In this document: positions 6,969-24,161 of the stretch, piece by piece | Position numbering within the stretch: the stretch's first letter is position 1 | How the letters are laid out: each line of letters opens with the position of its first letter | NCBI GenBank assembly: GCA_025358085.1 | Contig: JANYKT010000082.1 | Span: 1 to 49,324 of the forward strand | DNA length: 49,324 bases | Reading direction: 5' to 3' | Origin: Deltaproteobacteria bacterium | GTDB lineage: Bacteria; Myxococcota; Myxococcia; Myxococcales; 40CM-4-68-19 | Position numbers and translations under genes: made by a program | Notes under the pieces: generated by a model | The model's database searches: none | The model's input: only the letters and a program-made list of their open reading frames with translations | Told to the model about the DNA's origin: nothing

Positions 6969-8288
6969 ATGTGCTTCTCTTTCCTGCTCGCCCTGATTCC
7001 CGCGGTCGGTCTCGCCGCCGTGCCCAGCGCTGACCTCGAGGGCGACGCGCGACCCGCGGAGATCGCCGGAAGCGGCACCAGCTATCGCCTCTCGCACGGG
7101 AAGTCGCTGACCTTGCGGCTTGCTGGCCCCGCCTCGCTCTCCTTCGAAGTGCGCGTGGAAGGCCGTGCCCCCCATCCGGTCGCGCCGCTGATCGATCAGG
7201 ACGGCAAGCCGGTCTTTGCGCTGCCCGGGGACGCCGCAATTGATCCGTCATTGCGCTCAGAGAACGGGACGGCCCTGAGCCGCGCCAGCATCGTGCACAT
7301 GGAGGTGGCCGCAGGCCGGCATGCGGTCACGGTTCGGTGGCCTCTCGCTGCGTCGGGCGACGCGCTCGTGGCCATCCGCGGTGTGCAGGTGGCGCGGCTG
7401 CCCGAGCTGGGGTTGCCGCCGTTGACGGTCGCGGAGCTTCTGCCGCTGGCGCTGCCTGCCGCTTCGAGCGCTCATCCAAACGCGGGCCCCGCGATTCAGG
7501 TTTACTCGAGCGGATCTTCCAAGGCCCGGGTCACCAATTCACCTGCCCCCGCAGCACGCAGCGACGGGCTTTCGCTGGCACCGCTCGCGTTGCAGCCCGC
7601 CGGGAGTCAGCCGCAGACGCGCTCGATGACCGCCCTCGCTGTGCAACCCGAGCCGGATTTCTCCCGGGTCAGCTTCGATCTTCATGCAGGCGCCCAGCGC
7701 AGCGCAGAGTCCGACACTGCCGCGGCGACGCTCGGCGCGCTGGGCGTCGACCTCTTCTTCCACCTGAGTCCGCTGTTCTCGATCGTCGGGTCGGTCGACG
7801 GTCGCCTTTCGCATCAGGCCTACCAGGCCCGCCAGACAGCGCTGGACGGGCGCGGCCTCGCGCACGCTGACCTGGACGAGCGCCGGCTGGACGCGTTTCT
7901 CGGCGCCGGCTGGGACCTCGGGCCGTGGCTGGTCAAGAGCGGCCGCCTCGAGCTGGTGCCCATGCTCGGTGCACAGACCACGCTGGTCCGCAACGGCGGG
8001 TTTCCTCTGGACCTGGCAGGCCCGTCGGCGGGCGCACGCGCCCGGTTCGCGCTCTCCCGCGCCTTCGGTCTGCAAGCCGGGGCCCGCTTCACTTACAACC
8101 TCCTCAAGCGCGACACTCTCTCCGTGGTGGGCACGCCGGTGAGCGACCTCGCGCTGCAAGCTGGCGTGTCGCTCCCTCTGGCGGGTCAATATTCATTCGA
8201 CGTCGGCTACCAGGGCGACGTGCTCGCGCTTCACTACGACACGCGGGTAGCTCACGGCTTCGCGGTCGGCTTCCACGCCGGTCTCTAA
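6969..8288 (+). CDS. Secreted protein, predicted outer-membrane beta-barrel C-terminus
   Basis: This 439-residue protein opens with a signal peptide, MCFSFLLALIPAVGLAAVP. Residues about 20-170 form a soluble beta-rich domain. A Ser/Pro/Ala-rich linker follows (about 175-235). The last ~200 residues alternate hydrophobic and polar residues and contain Gly/aromatic strands such as SRVSFDLHAGAQ, GAGWDLGPWLV, LQAGARFTYNLL and YSFDVGYQGDVLALHY, a pattern typical of small outer-membrane barrels. It ends with the short polar tail FAVGFHAGL. No named family is recognised. The ATG at 6969 was chosen for the signal peptide; the upstream in-frame start adds 12 residues that would spoil it. Confidence 0.65.
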   Translation: MCFSFLLALIPAVGLAAVPSADLEGDARPAEIAGSGTSYRLSHGKSLTLRLAGPASLSFEVRVEGRAPHPVAPLIDQDGKPVFALPGDAAIDPSLRSENGTALSRASIVHMEVAAGRHAVTVRWPLAASGDALVAIRGVQVARLPELGLPPLTVAELLPLALPAASSAHPNAGPAIQVYSSGSSKARVTNSPAPAARSDGLSLAPLALQPAGSQPQTRSMTALAVQPEPDFSRVSFDLHAGAQRSAESDTAAATLGALGVDLFFHLSPLFSIVGSVDGRLSHQAYQARQTALDGRGLAHADLDERRLDAFLGAGWDLGPWLVKSGRLELVPMLGAQTTLVRNGGFPLDLAGPSAGARARFALSRAFGLQAGARFTYNLLKRDTLSVVGTPVSDLALQAGVSLPLAGQYSFDVGYQGDVLALHYDTRVAHGFAVGFHAGL

Positions 8289-8292
8289 ACTC

Positions 8293-8679
8293 TTGGACCT
8301 CAAACAAGCCCAGCAGGTGGTTCAGTTGATGGTGATGACCGCCTGGGCCGACGGCCACGTGGAAGGCTCCGAGGCGCTCACCATTCACAAGCTCGTGGCG
8401 GCGCACCCGGAGCTGCGCGAGGTGGGGCCCACCTTTGACTTGAGCCGGATTGCTCGCGAGCGGTTGCTCCAACTGGGGTTGAAGGAAGCGGTGCGCCAGT
8501 GCGCCCTCGCCCTGACCGATCCACGGTACCGGGAGCTGACTTTCCAGTGCTGCGCCAAGGTCAGCGGCGCCGACGGCGAATTCGTCCCCGCCGAGGCCGA
8601 GATCTTGACGCAGCTGCAGGAGCTTTTCGGTTTTTCCGCGGCGCAAGTGAGCCGGTTGCTGGTCCTCGCGACCCGCTAG
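8293..8679 (+). CDS. TerB-like domain protein
   Basis: This 128-residue all-helical protein contains MTAWADGHVEGSEALTIHKL and CCAKVSGADGEFVPAEAEIL. These two acidic helix-loop elements (ADGHVEGSE and ADGEFVPAE) are the hallmark of the TerB/DjlA-N-like domain associated with tellurite-resistance and stress proteins. The only start giving the complete first helix is a TTG at 8293, four bases after the previous stop; an ATG at 8329 would remove part of helix 1. The gene directly follows the predicted outer-membrane protein and probably shares its transcript. The function is unknown beyond the domain. Confidence 0.75.
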   Translation: MDLKQAQQVVQLMVMTAWADGHVEGSEALTIHKLVAAHPELREVGPTFDLSRIARERLLQLGLKEAVRQCALALTDPRYRELTFQCCAKVSGADGEFVPAEAEILTQLQELFGFSAAQVSRLLVLATR

Positions 8680-8783
8680 CTCAGCCACCCGCCCTTCAGC
8701 CGAGTTGGATTAAGTCGCTCCAGCTTGCAAAAGGTCGTACCGTTCGCACTACGGGCGGGTGCCGCCTGGACTGCACTCTGTAC

Positions 8784-8797
8784 AAGTAGGGCTACTT
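8784..8797. promoter_or_regulatory. Short palindrome upstream of the giant kinase gene
   Basis: The 14-bp sequence AAGTAG-GG-CTACTT has perfect 6-bp arms. It lies in the roughly 210-bp gap before the GTG start at 8890, in a stretch noticeably richer in A/T than its surroundings. It could be an operator or part of a promoter; there is no direct evidence for either. Confidence 0.3.
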
Positions 8798-8889
8798 ACT
8801 TCGTCCGCTTCTGCACAGCCGCTCCGCACCGGCGGTCCGTGCGACGCGATATCGACGAACCTCATCGCACTTCTGCAACGGAGCACACC

Positions 8890-16227
<7,338 letters not shown>

Positions 16228-16229
16228 GC

Positions 16230-18335
<2,106 letters not shown>

Positions 18336-18345
18336 TGGGGCCTGC

Positions 18346-18999
18346 ATGAAGCTGCGCGCAATCGATCTTCCTCCGCGGCAGCCCGGCCTCGCGCACACCC
18401 TGGTGCTGCTGCACGGCTATGGCGCCGACGAGCACGACCTGCTGCCCATCGGCCACGAGCTCGACCCGCGGCTGCGCGTGGTCAGCCTGCAGGGTCCCCT
18501 CTCGATGGGCGGCTCGCAGCGCGCCTGGTACAGCCTGCGGCAGGACGGCCGCGGCATCTCCATCGACGCCGCGGAGGCGCGCGAGGGAGCGCGGCTCGTG
18601 GCCGAGGCCGTGGCCGGGATTGTTGAGCTCGGGCACGGAGCGCCTGCGCCGTTCCTGCTGGGCTTCAGCCAGGGCGCCTCGATCGCGCTCGCGGTCGCCT
18701 TGACGCGGCCGCAGCTGTGCAAAGGGGTGATCTCGCTCTCGGGCGTGCCCGCGAGCATCGAGCCCGAAGATCTGGCCGCGCCCGCCGCATTGAAAGGCTT
18801 CCCCGTCTTCGCCGCGCACGGCACGCAGGACCCGGTGATCCCCATCGAGATGGGCCGCGCCAACCGCGCCGAGCTCGGGCGGCTCGGGTGTGACGTCTTC
18901 TGGCGCGAGTACGAGATGGGCCACATGGTGCTGCCGCAGGAGCTGACCGATCTGCGCGCCTGGCTGCTGCCGCGGTTGACGCCGATTAAAATCTCTTAA
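18346..18999 (+). CDS. Phospholipase/carboxylesterase (alpha/beta hydrolase)
   Basis: A 217-residue serine hydrolase of the small carboxylesterase/acyl-protein thioesterase-like group. The oxyanion region is LLHGYGADEHD, the nucleophile S108 is in LLGFSQGAS, the acid is D162 in AAHGTQDPVIP and the catalytic H193 is in YEMGHMV. It begins 10 bp after the kinase stop with GGGG upstream of the ATG. Its last ~20 codons (about 18927-18979) recur in diverged form at 22587-22639, beyond the IetAS genes. The 3' end therefore looks like the integration target of the defence island, and the present C-terminus (LLPRLTPIKIS) may be either the original or a version replaced on integration. Confidence 0.9.
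   Translation: MKLRAIDLPPRQPGLAHTLVLLHGYGADEHDLLPIGHELDPRLRVVSLQGPLSMGGSQRAWYSLRQDGRGISIDAAEAREGARLVAEAVAGIVELGHGAPAPFLLGFSQGASIALAVALTRPQLCKGVISLSGVPASIEPEDLAAPAALKGFPVFAAHGTQDPVIPIEMGRANRAELGRLGCDVFWREYEMGHMVLPQELTDLRAWLLPRLTPIKIS
18927..18979 (+). repeat. Esterase 3'-end repeat, copy in the intact gene
   Basis: This 53-bp stretch inside the carboxylesterase 3' end has a partial copy 3660 bp downstream (22587-22639). By eye about 46 of 54 aligned positions match, including a perfect run of about 20 bases (ggtgctgccgcaggagctga). Confidence 0.7.
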
Positions 19000-19278
19000 T
19001 CCTTTGGTCTTGGAACATCCCGGGGAAAGTGCACCGGCGGGCACGATGTCGCGATCTCCTCCCGGTCCACCCCCTGCCAAGCAAGCCACGGCTTGCGGCG
19101 CTCTACCTCAAATCGACGAAGAACGTTTTTCCTCCACGAGTGGTCTGGTCGACATTGATGCGATTCCGGCGAGATGTGCTGTCTTTTATCACCCAGAGTC
19201 GGCGCCGACAGCCGAGCGAAACCCCATGCCGCGTATTCCTCACTGCCCTCCGGCAAGTCACGCTATCCTTGCGGGGCC

Positions 19279-20160
19279 ATGGCCAACCAGGATCCGCTGC
19301 GAGAGCTCTTCTCCGCCATAGCCGGCCGGCGATGGGACTTGATCACCGTAGCCGCCAGGAGCCTCGCCACGCAGGAGGATCGGAAGGGGCGGCACGCGCT
19401 GGCCCGCGACCTCTATCGGGCGCTGGAGGCGGCTGATCAGGTTGCCCAGCCGATGCTTCCGTCAGGCGGGGCACTGGCGCAACTCGGCTCCTCGCAGGTC
19501 AGCGTGGCCGACGTGGTTTTGACAGGCGTTGCCACTAGGGAGTTGCAACAACTCTTGAGCGAGCACCGCAAGGCGGGGAGCCTGGCGCGGCAAGGACTGC
19601 GTCCACGTCGCAAGCTTCTCTTTTTCGGTCCTCCCGGGTGCGGGAAAAGTTTTACTGCCCGCGCGCTCGGGCACGACTTAGAACTGCCGGTGGCCCTAGT
19701 CCGCTTCGAGCAGTTGATTGGCTCTTGGCTCGGCCAAACTGCACAGCGGCTTCAGGAAGTCTTCACTTTCGCGCGCACGGTCCCGTCGGTGGTCGTCCTC
19801 GACGAGATCGACGCTCTAACCCGCAGCCGTGGCCGGCCAAACGACGTTGGCGAGATGGACCGCACGTTGATCTCGATGCTCCAGAACCTCGAGCATGACG
19901 AGCCCGCCGGCCTCTTGGTTGCCAGCACCAATGTCCCCGAAGCGCTTGATCGGGCGTTATGGCGTCGTTTCGACCTCGTTATCGAATTCCCTCGGCCGGC
20001 GCGCGCCGTCCTCGAGCGTTTCGCCCGCGGGCGGGCGGCAAAGCGGCAGGTGCCTCTCAACGGGAATTTGCGCAAGGCGTCTGCGGGGTGGTCGTCCTAC
20101 GCTGACGCAGAGCGATTCCTCGACGATTTAGTCCGGCGGCGAGTCTTGGAGTCGGAGTGA
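19279..20160 (+). CDS. ietA: AAA ATPase of an IetAS-type anti-phage system
   Basis: This 293-residue AAA+ ATPase has Walker A G117-PPGCGK-S124 (GPPGCGKSFTARAL), Walker B VVVLDEIDAL with D175-E176, a sensor-1-like ASTNVPEALD and arginines in LWRRFDLVIEFPRP. About 110 residues of unassigned sequence precede the ATPase core. It is followed four bases later by a subtilisin-like protease gene. This AAA ATPase + S8 protease pairing is the two-gene IetAS defence system described by Gao et al. 2020. The ATPase presumably controls or feeds the protease during infection; the mechanism is not established here. The ATG at 19279 was chosen because upstream sequence gives an unlikely Cys/Pro-rich extension. 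The 280 bp between it and the esterase hold no gene and presumably contain its promoter. Confidence 0.82.
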   Translation: MANQDPLRELFSAIAGRRWDLITVAARSLATQEDRKGRHALARDLYRALEAADQVAQPMLPSGGALAQLGSSQVSVADVVLTGVATRELQQLLSEHRKAGSLARQGLRPRRKLLFFGPPGCGKSFTARALGHDLELPVALVRFEQLIGSWLGQTAQRLQEVFTFARTVPSVVVLDEIDALTRSRGRPNDVGEMDRTLISMLQNLEHDEPAGLLVASTNVPEALDRALWRRFDLVIEFPRPARAVLERFARGRAAKRQVPLNGNLRKASAGWSSYADAERFLDDLVRRRVLESE

Positions 20161-20164
20161 ACCA

Positions 20165-22546
20165 GTGGCGAAAGACCCGCCTCCTCGCAACTATTTTCTC
20201 AATGAGAAGCACGAGCTGACACCCACGGAAAAGCCGGGAGGGGGACAGGTCCGGCGCTTCAACGGGATCGATTGGGCCGCGAAGGGTCTCGCTCTTTATC
20301 GCTCGTTGTCGGCTGCTCGTAAGATGATCTCGGAGTCCCCAGATCCCTGCCGCGAGAGTCGGTTTTTTCTGGCTGTGCTGCCTGAGAAAGAGTTGCGGCA
20401 GCCGAGCGGGGCGAAGAAAGCCAAGAACAACGAACGGACCATGCGCCCCGACTTCGCTAGCGGCGCGGACGCGTCCAGCCTGCGCCGACTCGGATTGGAC
20501 GTGCTGGGCGTCGCTCGCACTGGCGAGGCGATGGTGCATGCGACGGTCGAGCGGTTAGATCAACTCACCGCCACGAGCCAAAGGCTCGATGACGAAGGGA
20601 TTCGGGAGAAAGCCCTCTGGGCAGCCTTGGCGTTGGTGAATCCAATCCCGATGAGGTTCCGAGTTGATGAGTCGTGGTTGGCTCGGCTGGCCGCCAACGA
20701 GCGCTTCCCCGTCGTGTTCGAATTTCAGCCGGTGCTGAAAGTTGTTGAGGCCGACGCGCTGGCCCGCGAGATCAGGCGGGCGGCGGCAACGCATTCAGCG
20801 TTCGAGTTCGACGCAGCGGGAACACTGTATTCCGGCCGCAAGTGGTATCGCGCGAAGGCGACTCCACAGCAGATCAGGCGAGCGGCAGAAGCCTTTCAGT
20901 CGGTTCAGCGGATCCACCAACCCCATCTCACGCCGGTGAGCGTAGTTGGGCGCGGCAGGCCAGCAAGCGTACAGCCTGTGACTGGCATCGCGCAGGAGGT
21001 GTCGATTTCGCAGCTACCGACCGTGGCGCTGATCGATGCAGGCGTACCGCGTGAGCATCCCGCCCTGAAGCCTTACAGGCGCGGGGGATATGCAAATCAA
21101 GATGGCGTCACCGAGGCGATCGGTTCGCATGCGTCGTTCGTGGCTAGTCGACTGGTGTTCGAAGGTTTCCACGCCGGTAACGAGGCCGTGGACGCGCGCT
21201 GCCGTTTCTTCGACGTCAACGTTGCATCTCCGGAGACGCATGAGGAATCCAGACCGCTCATCGACGATCAGGCGCTGGTCACGTCGATGCTCGCCATCAC
21301 GAATATTGCTCCGGACATTCGCGTCTTCAATCTCAGTCTTGGGGCCGAGAGATCTCTGGACTCAGAGAGCGAGGTCGATCGGCTCGAGAAGCTCGCGAAG
21401 CTGAGCGAGCTTGATAACTTCACGGCCCAGCGCGACCTAGTGGTCGTGGTCGCCGCTGGCAACTCCCCCGCGGGTATCGCTCCCGGCTCCGGCTATCCCG
21501 ACCATCTGGACGACCCCGCGTGGAGGCTGGGCCACTGGGCGTGCGCATTCAACGCGCTGACCGTCGGAGCATATGTTGGCCAGGCGAACACTGACGGCGT
21601 CGCGCGCGTGCGGGGTGCGCCGAGCCCATTCACGCTTGCAGGACCAAGTCCGATCGCACGGGCTCCTAAGCCGGACCATGCGGGGCCAGGCGGTGACGGC
21701 GGAGCGAAATACAATTGGAAGTCCGGCTTGGGCGTTCATGGTCTCAATGCAGAGGGGCTTGTCGAGGACATGTCCGGCACTTCGCAAGCCGTGCCGGTGG
21801 TGTCACAGGTCGCTGCGAGAACGCTGACGTTCCTCGGGGGTCATTGCCCTCCGGGTGCGCGCCCATTCGCAGCGCTCTTGCGCGCCGCCCTGGCTCTTGC
21901 GTCGGAGCAGCCCGCCGAATTGTCGCCAAAGCTTGTTAAGGCCGCAAAGCGGACCCTCGGGCGCGGGGTGCCCCGTCTTCGACGCCTGACAGAGCCGCAG
22001 CCGAGCTGCGCATTGCTGTTCTGGCAGGGAAGCATACCGGACACAAAGCGAGTGGCGCGTGTGCGAGTTCCGCTCCCGCGGGAATGGGTCGCGGATGCGG
22101 CGGAGCCTAGGCTTCGCCTCGTCTTCGCCTGGCTCTCTCCGACGAACGATGCCTACTCGGGATGGGCTTGTCGAAAGGTTAGCGCGGCACTTCGGCCTGC
22201 ATCACCAGCGGGCGCGAAGGGGCTCAAGTTGTTCAAGCGGGTGCTTGCCCATGGGCACTATCCCGTCACAGAGCGAATCTATGATCTGAACCAAATCAAG
22301 GCAGGCATTGACGAGGCGATTCTCGAGCTCAAGTACGACGAACTGCACGAGCCGCCTATTAGCGCTCGGCCGTTCACAGCAGAGACAAAGGTTGGTGTCG
22401 TGATCGAGCTGATCGACGCATCTCCCTCACCACTCAGCCCGCACGCTGCGCTCAGGACACATCCCCTTATTCAAGTAGCGACGCAGCTATCCGTTTCTGC
22501 ACCGGGCATCGCCGTGCCACTATCCTCTTCCCGACCCCTGATCTGA
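20165..22546 (+). CDS. ietS: Subtilisin-like (S8) serine protease of an IetAS-type anti-phage system
   Basis: This 793-residue protein has a complete S8 catalytic triad: D291 in PTVALIDAGVPREHP, H322 in AIGSHASFVASR, and S540 in EDMSGTSQAVPVVS. The oxyanion Asn is in VVVVAAGNSPAG. About 280 residues of N-terminal sequence without a recognised domain precede the protease core, and a beta-rich C-terminal region of about 200 residues follows. No signal peptide is seen, so it should act in the cytoplasm, which fits a defence protease and not a secreted subtilase. It starts with a GTG four bases after the ietA stop. GC content is lower and codon use more mixed than in the flanking genes, consistent with horizontal transfer. 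Confidence 0.82.
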   Translation: MAKDPPPRNYFLNEKHELTPTEKPGGGQVRRFNGIDWAAKGLALYRSLSAARKMISESPDPCRESRFFLAVLPEKELRQPSGAKKAKNNERTMRPDFASGADASSLRRLGLDVLGVARTGEAMVHATVERLDQLTATSQRLDDEGIREKALWAALALVNPIPMRFRVDESWLARLAANERFPVVFEFQPVLKVVEADALAREIRRAAATHSAFEFDAAGTLYSGRKWYRAKATPQQIRRAAEAFQSVQRIHQPHLTPVSVVGRGRPASVQPVTGIAQEVSISQLPTVALIDAGVPREHPALKPYRRGGYANQDGVTEAIGSHASFVASRLVFEGFHAGNEAVDARCRFFDVNVASPETHEESRPLIDDQALVTSMLAITNIAPDIRVFNLSLGAERSLDSESEVDRLEKLAKLSELDNFTAQRDLVVVVAAGNSPAGIAPGSGYPDHLDDPAWRLGHWACAFNALTVGAYVGQANTDGVARVRGAPSPFTLAGPSPIARAPKPDHAGPGGDGGAKYNWKSGLGVHGLNAEGLVEDMSGTSQAVPVVSQVAARTLTFLGGHCPPGARPFAALLRAALALASEQPAELSPKLVKAAKRTLGRGVPRLRRLTEPQPSCALLFWQGSIPDTKRVARVRVPLPREWVADAAEPRLRLVFAWLSPTNDAYSGWACRKVSAALRPASPAGAKGLKLFKRVLAHGHYPVTERIYDLNQIKAGIDEAILELKYDELHEPPISARPFTAETKVGVVIELIDASPSPLSPHAALRTHPLIQVATQLSVSAPGIAVPLSSSRPLI

Positions 22547-22584
22547 CATTGGTTTTCTGCGCGGCGCTGCGTAGCACGCTGGCA

Positions 22585-22650
22585 TGGGTGCTGCCGCAGG
22601 AGCTGATTGATCTGCGCGCGTGGCTGTTCCCGGGTTTGAGCGCTGACTAA
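22585..22650 (+). pseudogene. Partial duplicate of the carboxylesterase 3' end
   Basis: This fragment encodes WVLPQELIDLRAWLFPGLSAD and a stop, parallel to MVLPQELTDLRAWLLPRL in the intact esterase. It has no upstream coding part. It lies directly downstream of ietS and is interpreted as the displaced end of the target gene left after an insertion. Confidence 0.65.
22587..22639 (+). repeat. Esterase 3'-end repeat, distal copy
   Basis: This copy pairs with 18927-18979; together they bracket ietA and ietS in direct orientation, 3660 bp apart. Confidence 0.65.
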
Positions 22651-22808
22651 AAGCCGAGCATTCGACTCAAGGCTTCGACTCGCGCGGGCTCGATTTGCGC
22701 AGCCCAACTTGGATCAACCCCGCAGCTTGCCCATTCGCGATGACGTAGACCCAGCCCGCGCCGTTCGGTCGAGACACCACGAGAAAAGCCCTTTGGCGCG
22801 ATAGGTTC
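22647..22808 (-). pseudogene. Decayed T5orf172 / GIY-YIG-like domain fragment
   Basis: On the minus strand, one frame reads RPNGAGWVYVIANGQAAGLI and then QVGLRKSSP. After a one-base shift a second frame continues ARVEALSRMLGF and stops at 22647. Put together this matches the usual T5orf172/GIY-YIG-like consensus of the form GYVYVLxNPxMPGLxKIGxTxxxPExRxxELS. The domain is common in phage and mobile-element genes. The frameshift and missing remainder indicate a relic. The identification comes from motif memory only. Confidence 0.45.
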
Positions 22809-22958
22809 TTATGTTAGCGGTCGCCTGCTAATAGAGACCGTGGGAGTCCCGAAGAAAGGTCGCTTGATATCAACATCGCCGCGAGAGTACGCCTCAAGCA
22901 GAGCGAGGCCGTGGGACGGCGTGATTCGTCCGCAGTCGAGACAGCGATGAATGCGCAT
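22809..22958 (-). CDS. Possible small CxxC protein, uncertain
   Basis: This 49-residue open frame starts with an ATG at 22958 and contains RCLDCGRITPSHGLALLEAY and KRPFFGTPTVSIS. The composition looks protein-like and CLDCG could bind zinc, but there is no clear ribosome-binding site. The same frame stays open upstream to a stop about 50 bp away, so it may instead be another gene fragment in this decayed patch. The rest of 22959-23167 shows no gene. Confidence 0.25.
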   Translation of the reverse strand: MRIHRCLDCGRITPSHGLALLEAYSRGDVDIKRPFFGTPTVSISRRPLT

Positions 22959-23167
22959 GCCGTCCACTGCCAAGAAACACGTTGTGGGCGCTGGCTGAGC
23001 TCCCTCCGTCTCTCATCGAGAGCAGGACGAGAAACGTGCTTGCTGCCCACCCGAGAGCAGCGAGGCCAACGGTCCGCGAAGCGCTGGCGTACGAATGAGG
23101 CCCTCGGTGGCGAGTGGAACTCGTCGGCGCATGGTGCCTGGGCGAGCTTGCGCAGCTCGCACGCATG

Positions 23168-23184
23168 CCTTACAGCCGGTAAGG
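23168..23184. promoter_or_regulatory. Inverted repeat in front of vapB, possible VapBC operator
   Basis: CCTTAC-agccg-GTAAGG, with perfect 6-bp arms, ends 15 bp before the vapB ATG. VapB/AbrB antitoxins usually repress their own operon by binding such palindromes near the promoter, so it is a natural candidate operator; this is inference from position. Confidence 0.5.
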
Positions 23185-23199
23185 AAAGAAGGAACCGCG

Positions 23200-23439
23200 A
23201 TGCCCAGCGCCAAGTTGACGAGCAAGGGCCAGATCACGATCCCGAAGGAAGTGCGCAAGGCCCTCGGATTGCACACCGGAGACCGCCTCGCGTTCCGCGT
23301 CGACGACAACGGGACCGTTGTCGTCGAGGCCGAGAAGGTCAGTCTGACCACGCTCCGCGGGGCCGTGCACACGACTGTCAAAGGCGTGACCGTGGGTGCG
23401 ATGAACGAAGTCATCCGAGGAGCCGGCGGGCGCGGATGA
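23200..23439 (+). CDS. vapB: AbrB-family (SpoVT-AbrB/VapB-type) antitoxin
   Basis: A 79-residue DNA-binding antitoxin. The N-terminal swapped-hairpin domain is typical: AKLTSKGQITIPKEVRKALG, then HTGDRLAFRVDDNGTVVVEA. The tail after residue 50 would wrap around the toxin. The ATG at 23200 follows an AAGGA site and the inverted repeat at 23168-23184. Its stop overlaps the toxin start (ATGA), the standard coupled antitoxin-toxin order. An upstream in-frame start would add 35 residues of unrelated sequence and was rejected. Confidence 0.9.
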   Translation: MPSAKLTSKGQITIPKEVRKALGLHTGDRLAFRVDDNGTVVVEAEKVSLTTLRGAVHTTVKGVTVGAMNEVIRGAGGRG

Positions 23440-23831
23440 TCGCTCTCGACACGAACGTGCTGGTCCGCTTCCTGGTGGTGGACGACAAGGCGCAGTCGGC
23501 GAGAGCAGCCAGGCTGGTCGACGGAGCGGTCGCGAGGAACGAGACGCTGTTCGTCTCGGACGTGGTGATCTGCGAAACCGTCCGGGTGTTGCTCTCCGCC
23601 TACCTGGTTTCGCGAGCGAAGGTTGGCGAAATTCTCGATCAACTTCTCAAAGCCACTCACCTCAGCTTCCGGGACGTCGACAGCCTGTTGCGCGCTCTCG
23701 AGGCGTTTGTCGCTGGCAGAGGCGACTTCGCCGACTACGTGATCAAGGAGCACGCGCGCAGGGCCGACTGTGAAAAAGTAGCGACATTCGATCGCGCGCT
23801 CTTGAAGGAAGACGGCTTCCTGGCGCCCTGA
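23436..23831 (+). CDS. vapC: PIN-domain ribonuclease toxin (VapC-like)
   Basis: A 131-residue PIN-domain protein with the acidic catalytic set: D5 in ALDTNVLVRFL, E47 in VICETV, D97/D100 in GRGDFADYVI and D119 in ATFDRALL. VapC toxins cleave tRNA or rRNA and are held inactive by the cognate antitoxin. The gene overlaps vapB by four bases. Length and motif spacing are normal, so it looks intact. The pair lies inside the accessory region next to the IetAS genes, where it may stabilise the island; that role is inference. Confidence 0.9.
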   Translation: MIALDTNVLVRFLVVDDKAQSARAARLVDGAVARNETLFVSDVVICETVRVLLSAYLVSRAKVGEILDQLLKATHLSFRDVDSLLRALEAFVAGRGDFADYVIKEHARRADCEKVATFDRALLKEDGFLAP

Positions 23832-23906
23832 GTCCAGTTAGTCGCTTGCCCGCCTCGCGCTCAGACACTAGCAGCCCAACCGTTACTGCATGCCGTTCTC
23901 CAGCCT

Positions 23907-24104
23907 GCGAACGATCTCTCCCTGGCGGCTCTGCTCTTTTGCCGTGCACCCGTTCCCAACGCGGGCCCCTCAGCAGGAGGGGACGGCGGCGCGACGGGAG
24001 GCGGCCTCGACGCCGGCGGGACGGGAGGCGCGGGCTCCGATGTCGGGTCGGGCACGGACGCAGGCGGATTCAGTTGCAGGAGGATTCGACCAATCGTCTC
24101 GTAG
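23907..24104 (+). pseudogene. Truncated lipoprotein start with Gly/Asp-rich linker
   Basis: A plus-strand frame reads DLSLAALLFCRAPVPNAGPS, followed by a long GGDGGATGGGLDAGGTGG-type linker, then FSCRR and a stop at 24102-24104. This resembles a signal/Cys plus the flexible tether of a myxobacterial lipoprotein, but no folded domain follows and no good start codon is seen. The break is close to the 3' end of the foreign-looking esterase (24162-25724), so that segment may have cut the gene. A minus-strand open frame (23861-24199) covers the same stretch but is Pro-rich and probably a shadow. Nothing else is seen in 23832-24161. Confidence 0.4.
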
Positions 24105-24161
24105 CTTGCTTTTCGGTACATGAAGTATTCGATACCGGCCTGCCGGGCAATCGAGACAAGT

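Noticed and set aside
5819-7033. 404-residue plus-strand frame across the aldo-keto reductase start
   Set aside because: Mostly antisense to the reductase; only its part around 6740-6905 is meaningful, as the shifted end of the metallophosphoesterase.
18346-22650. Integrase or transposase expected for the island
   Set aside because: Both strands of the gaps were read for integrase/transposase motifs and none was found; the mode of movement therefore stays open.
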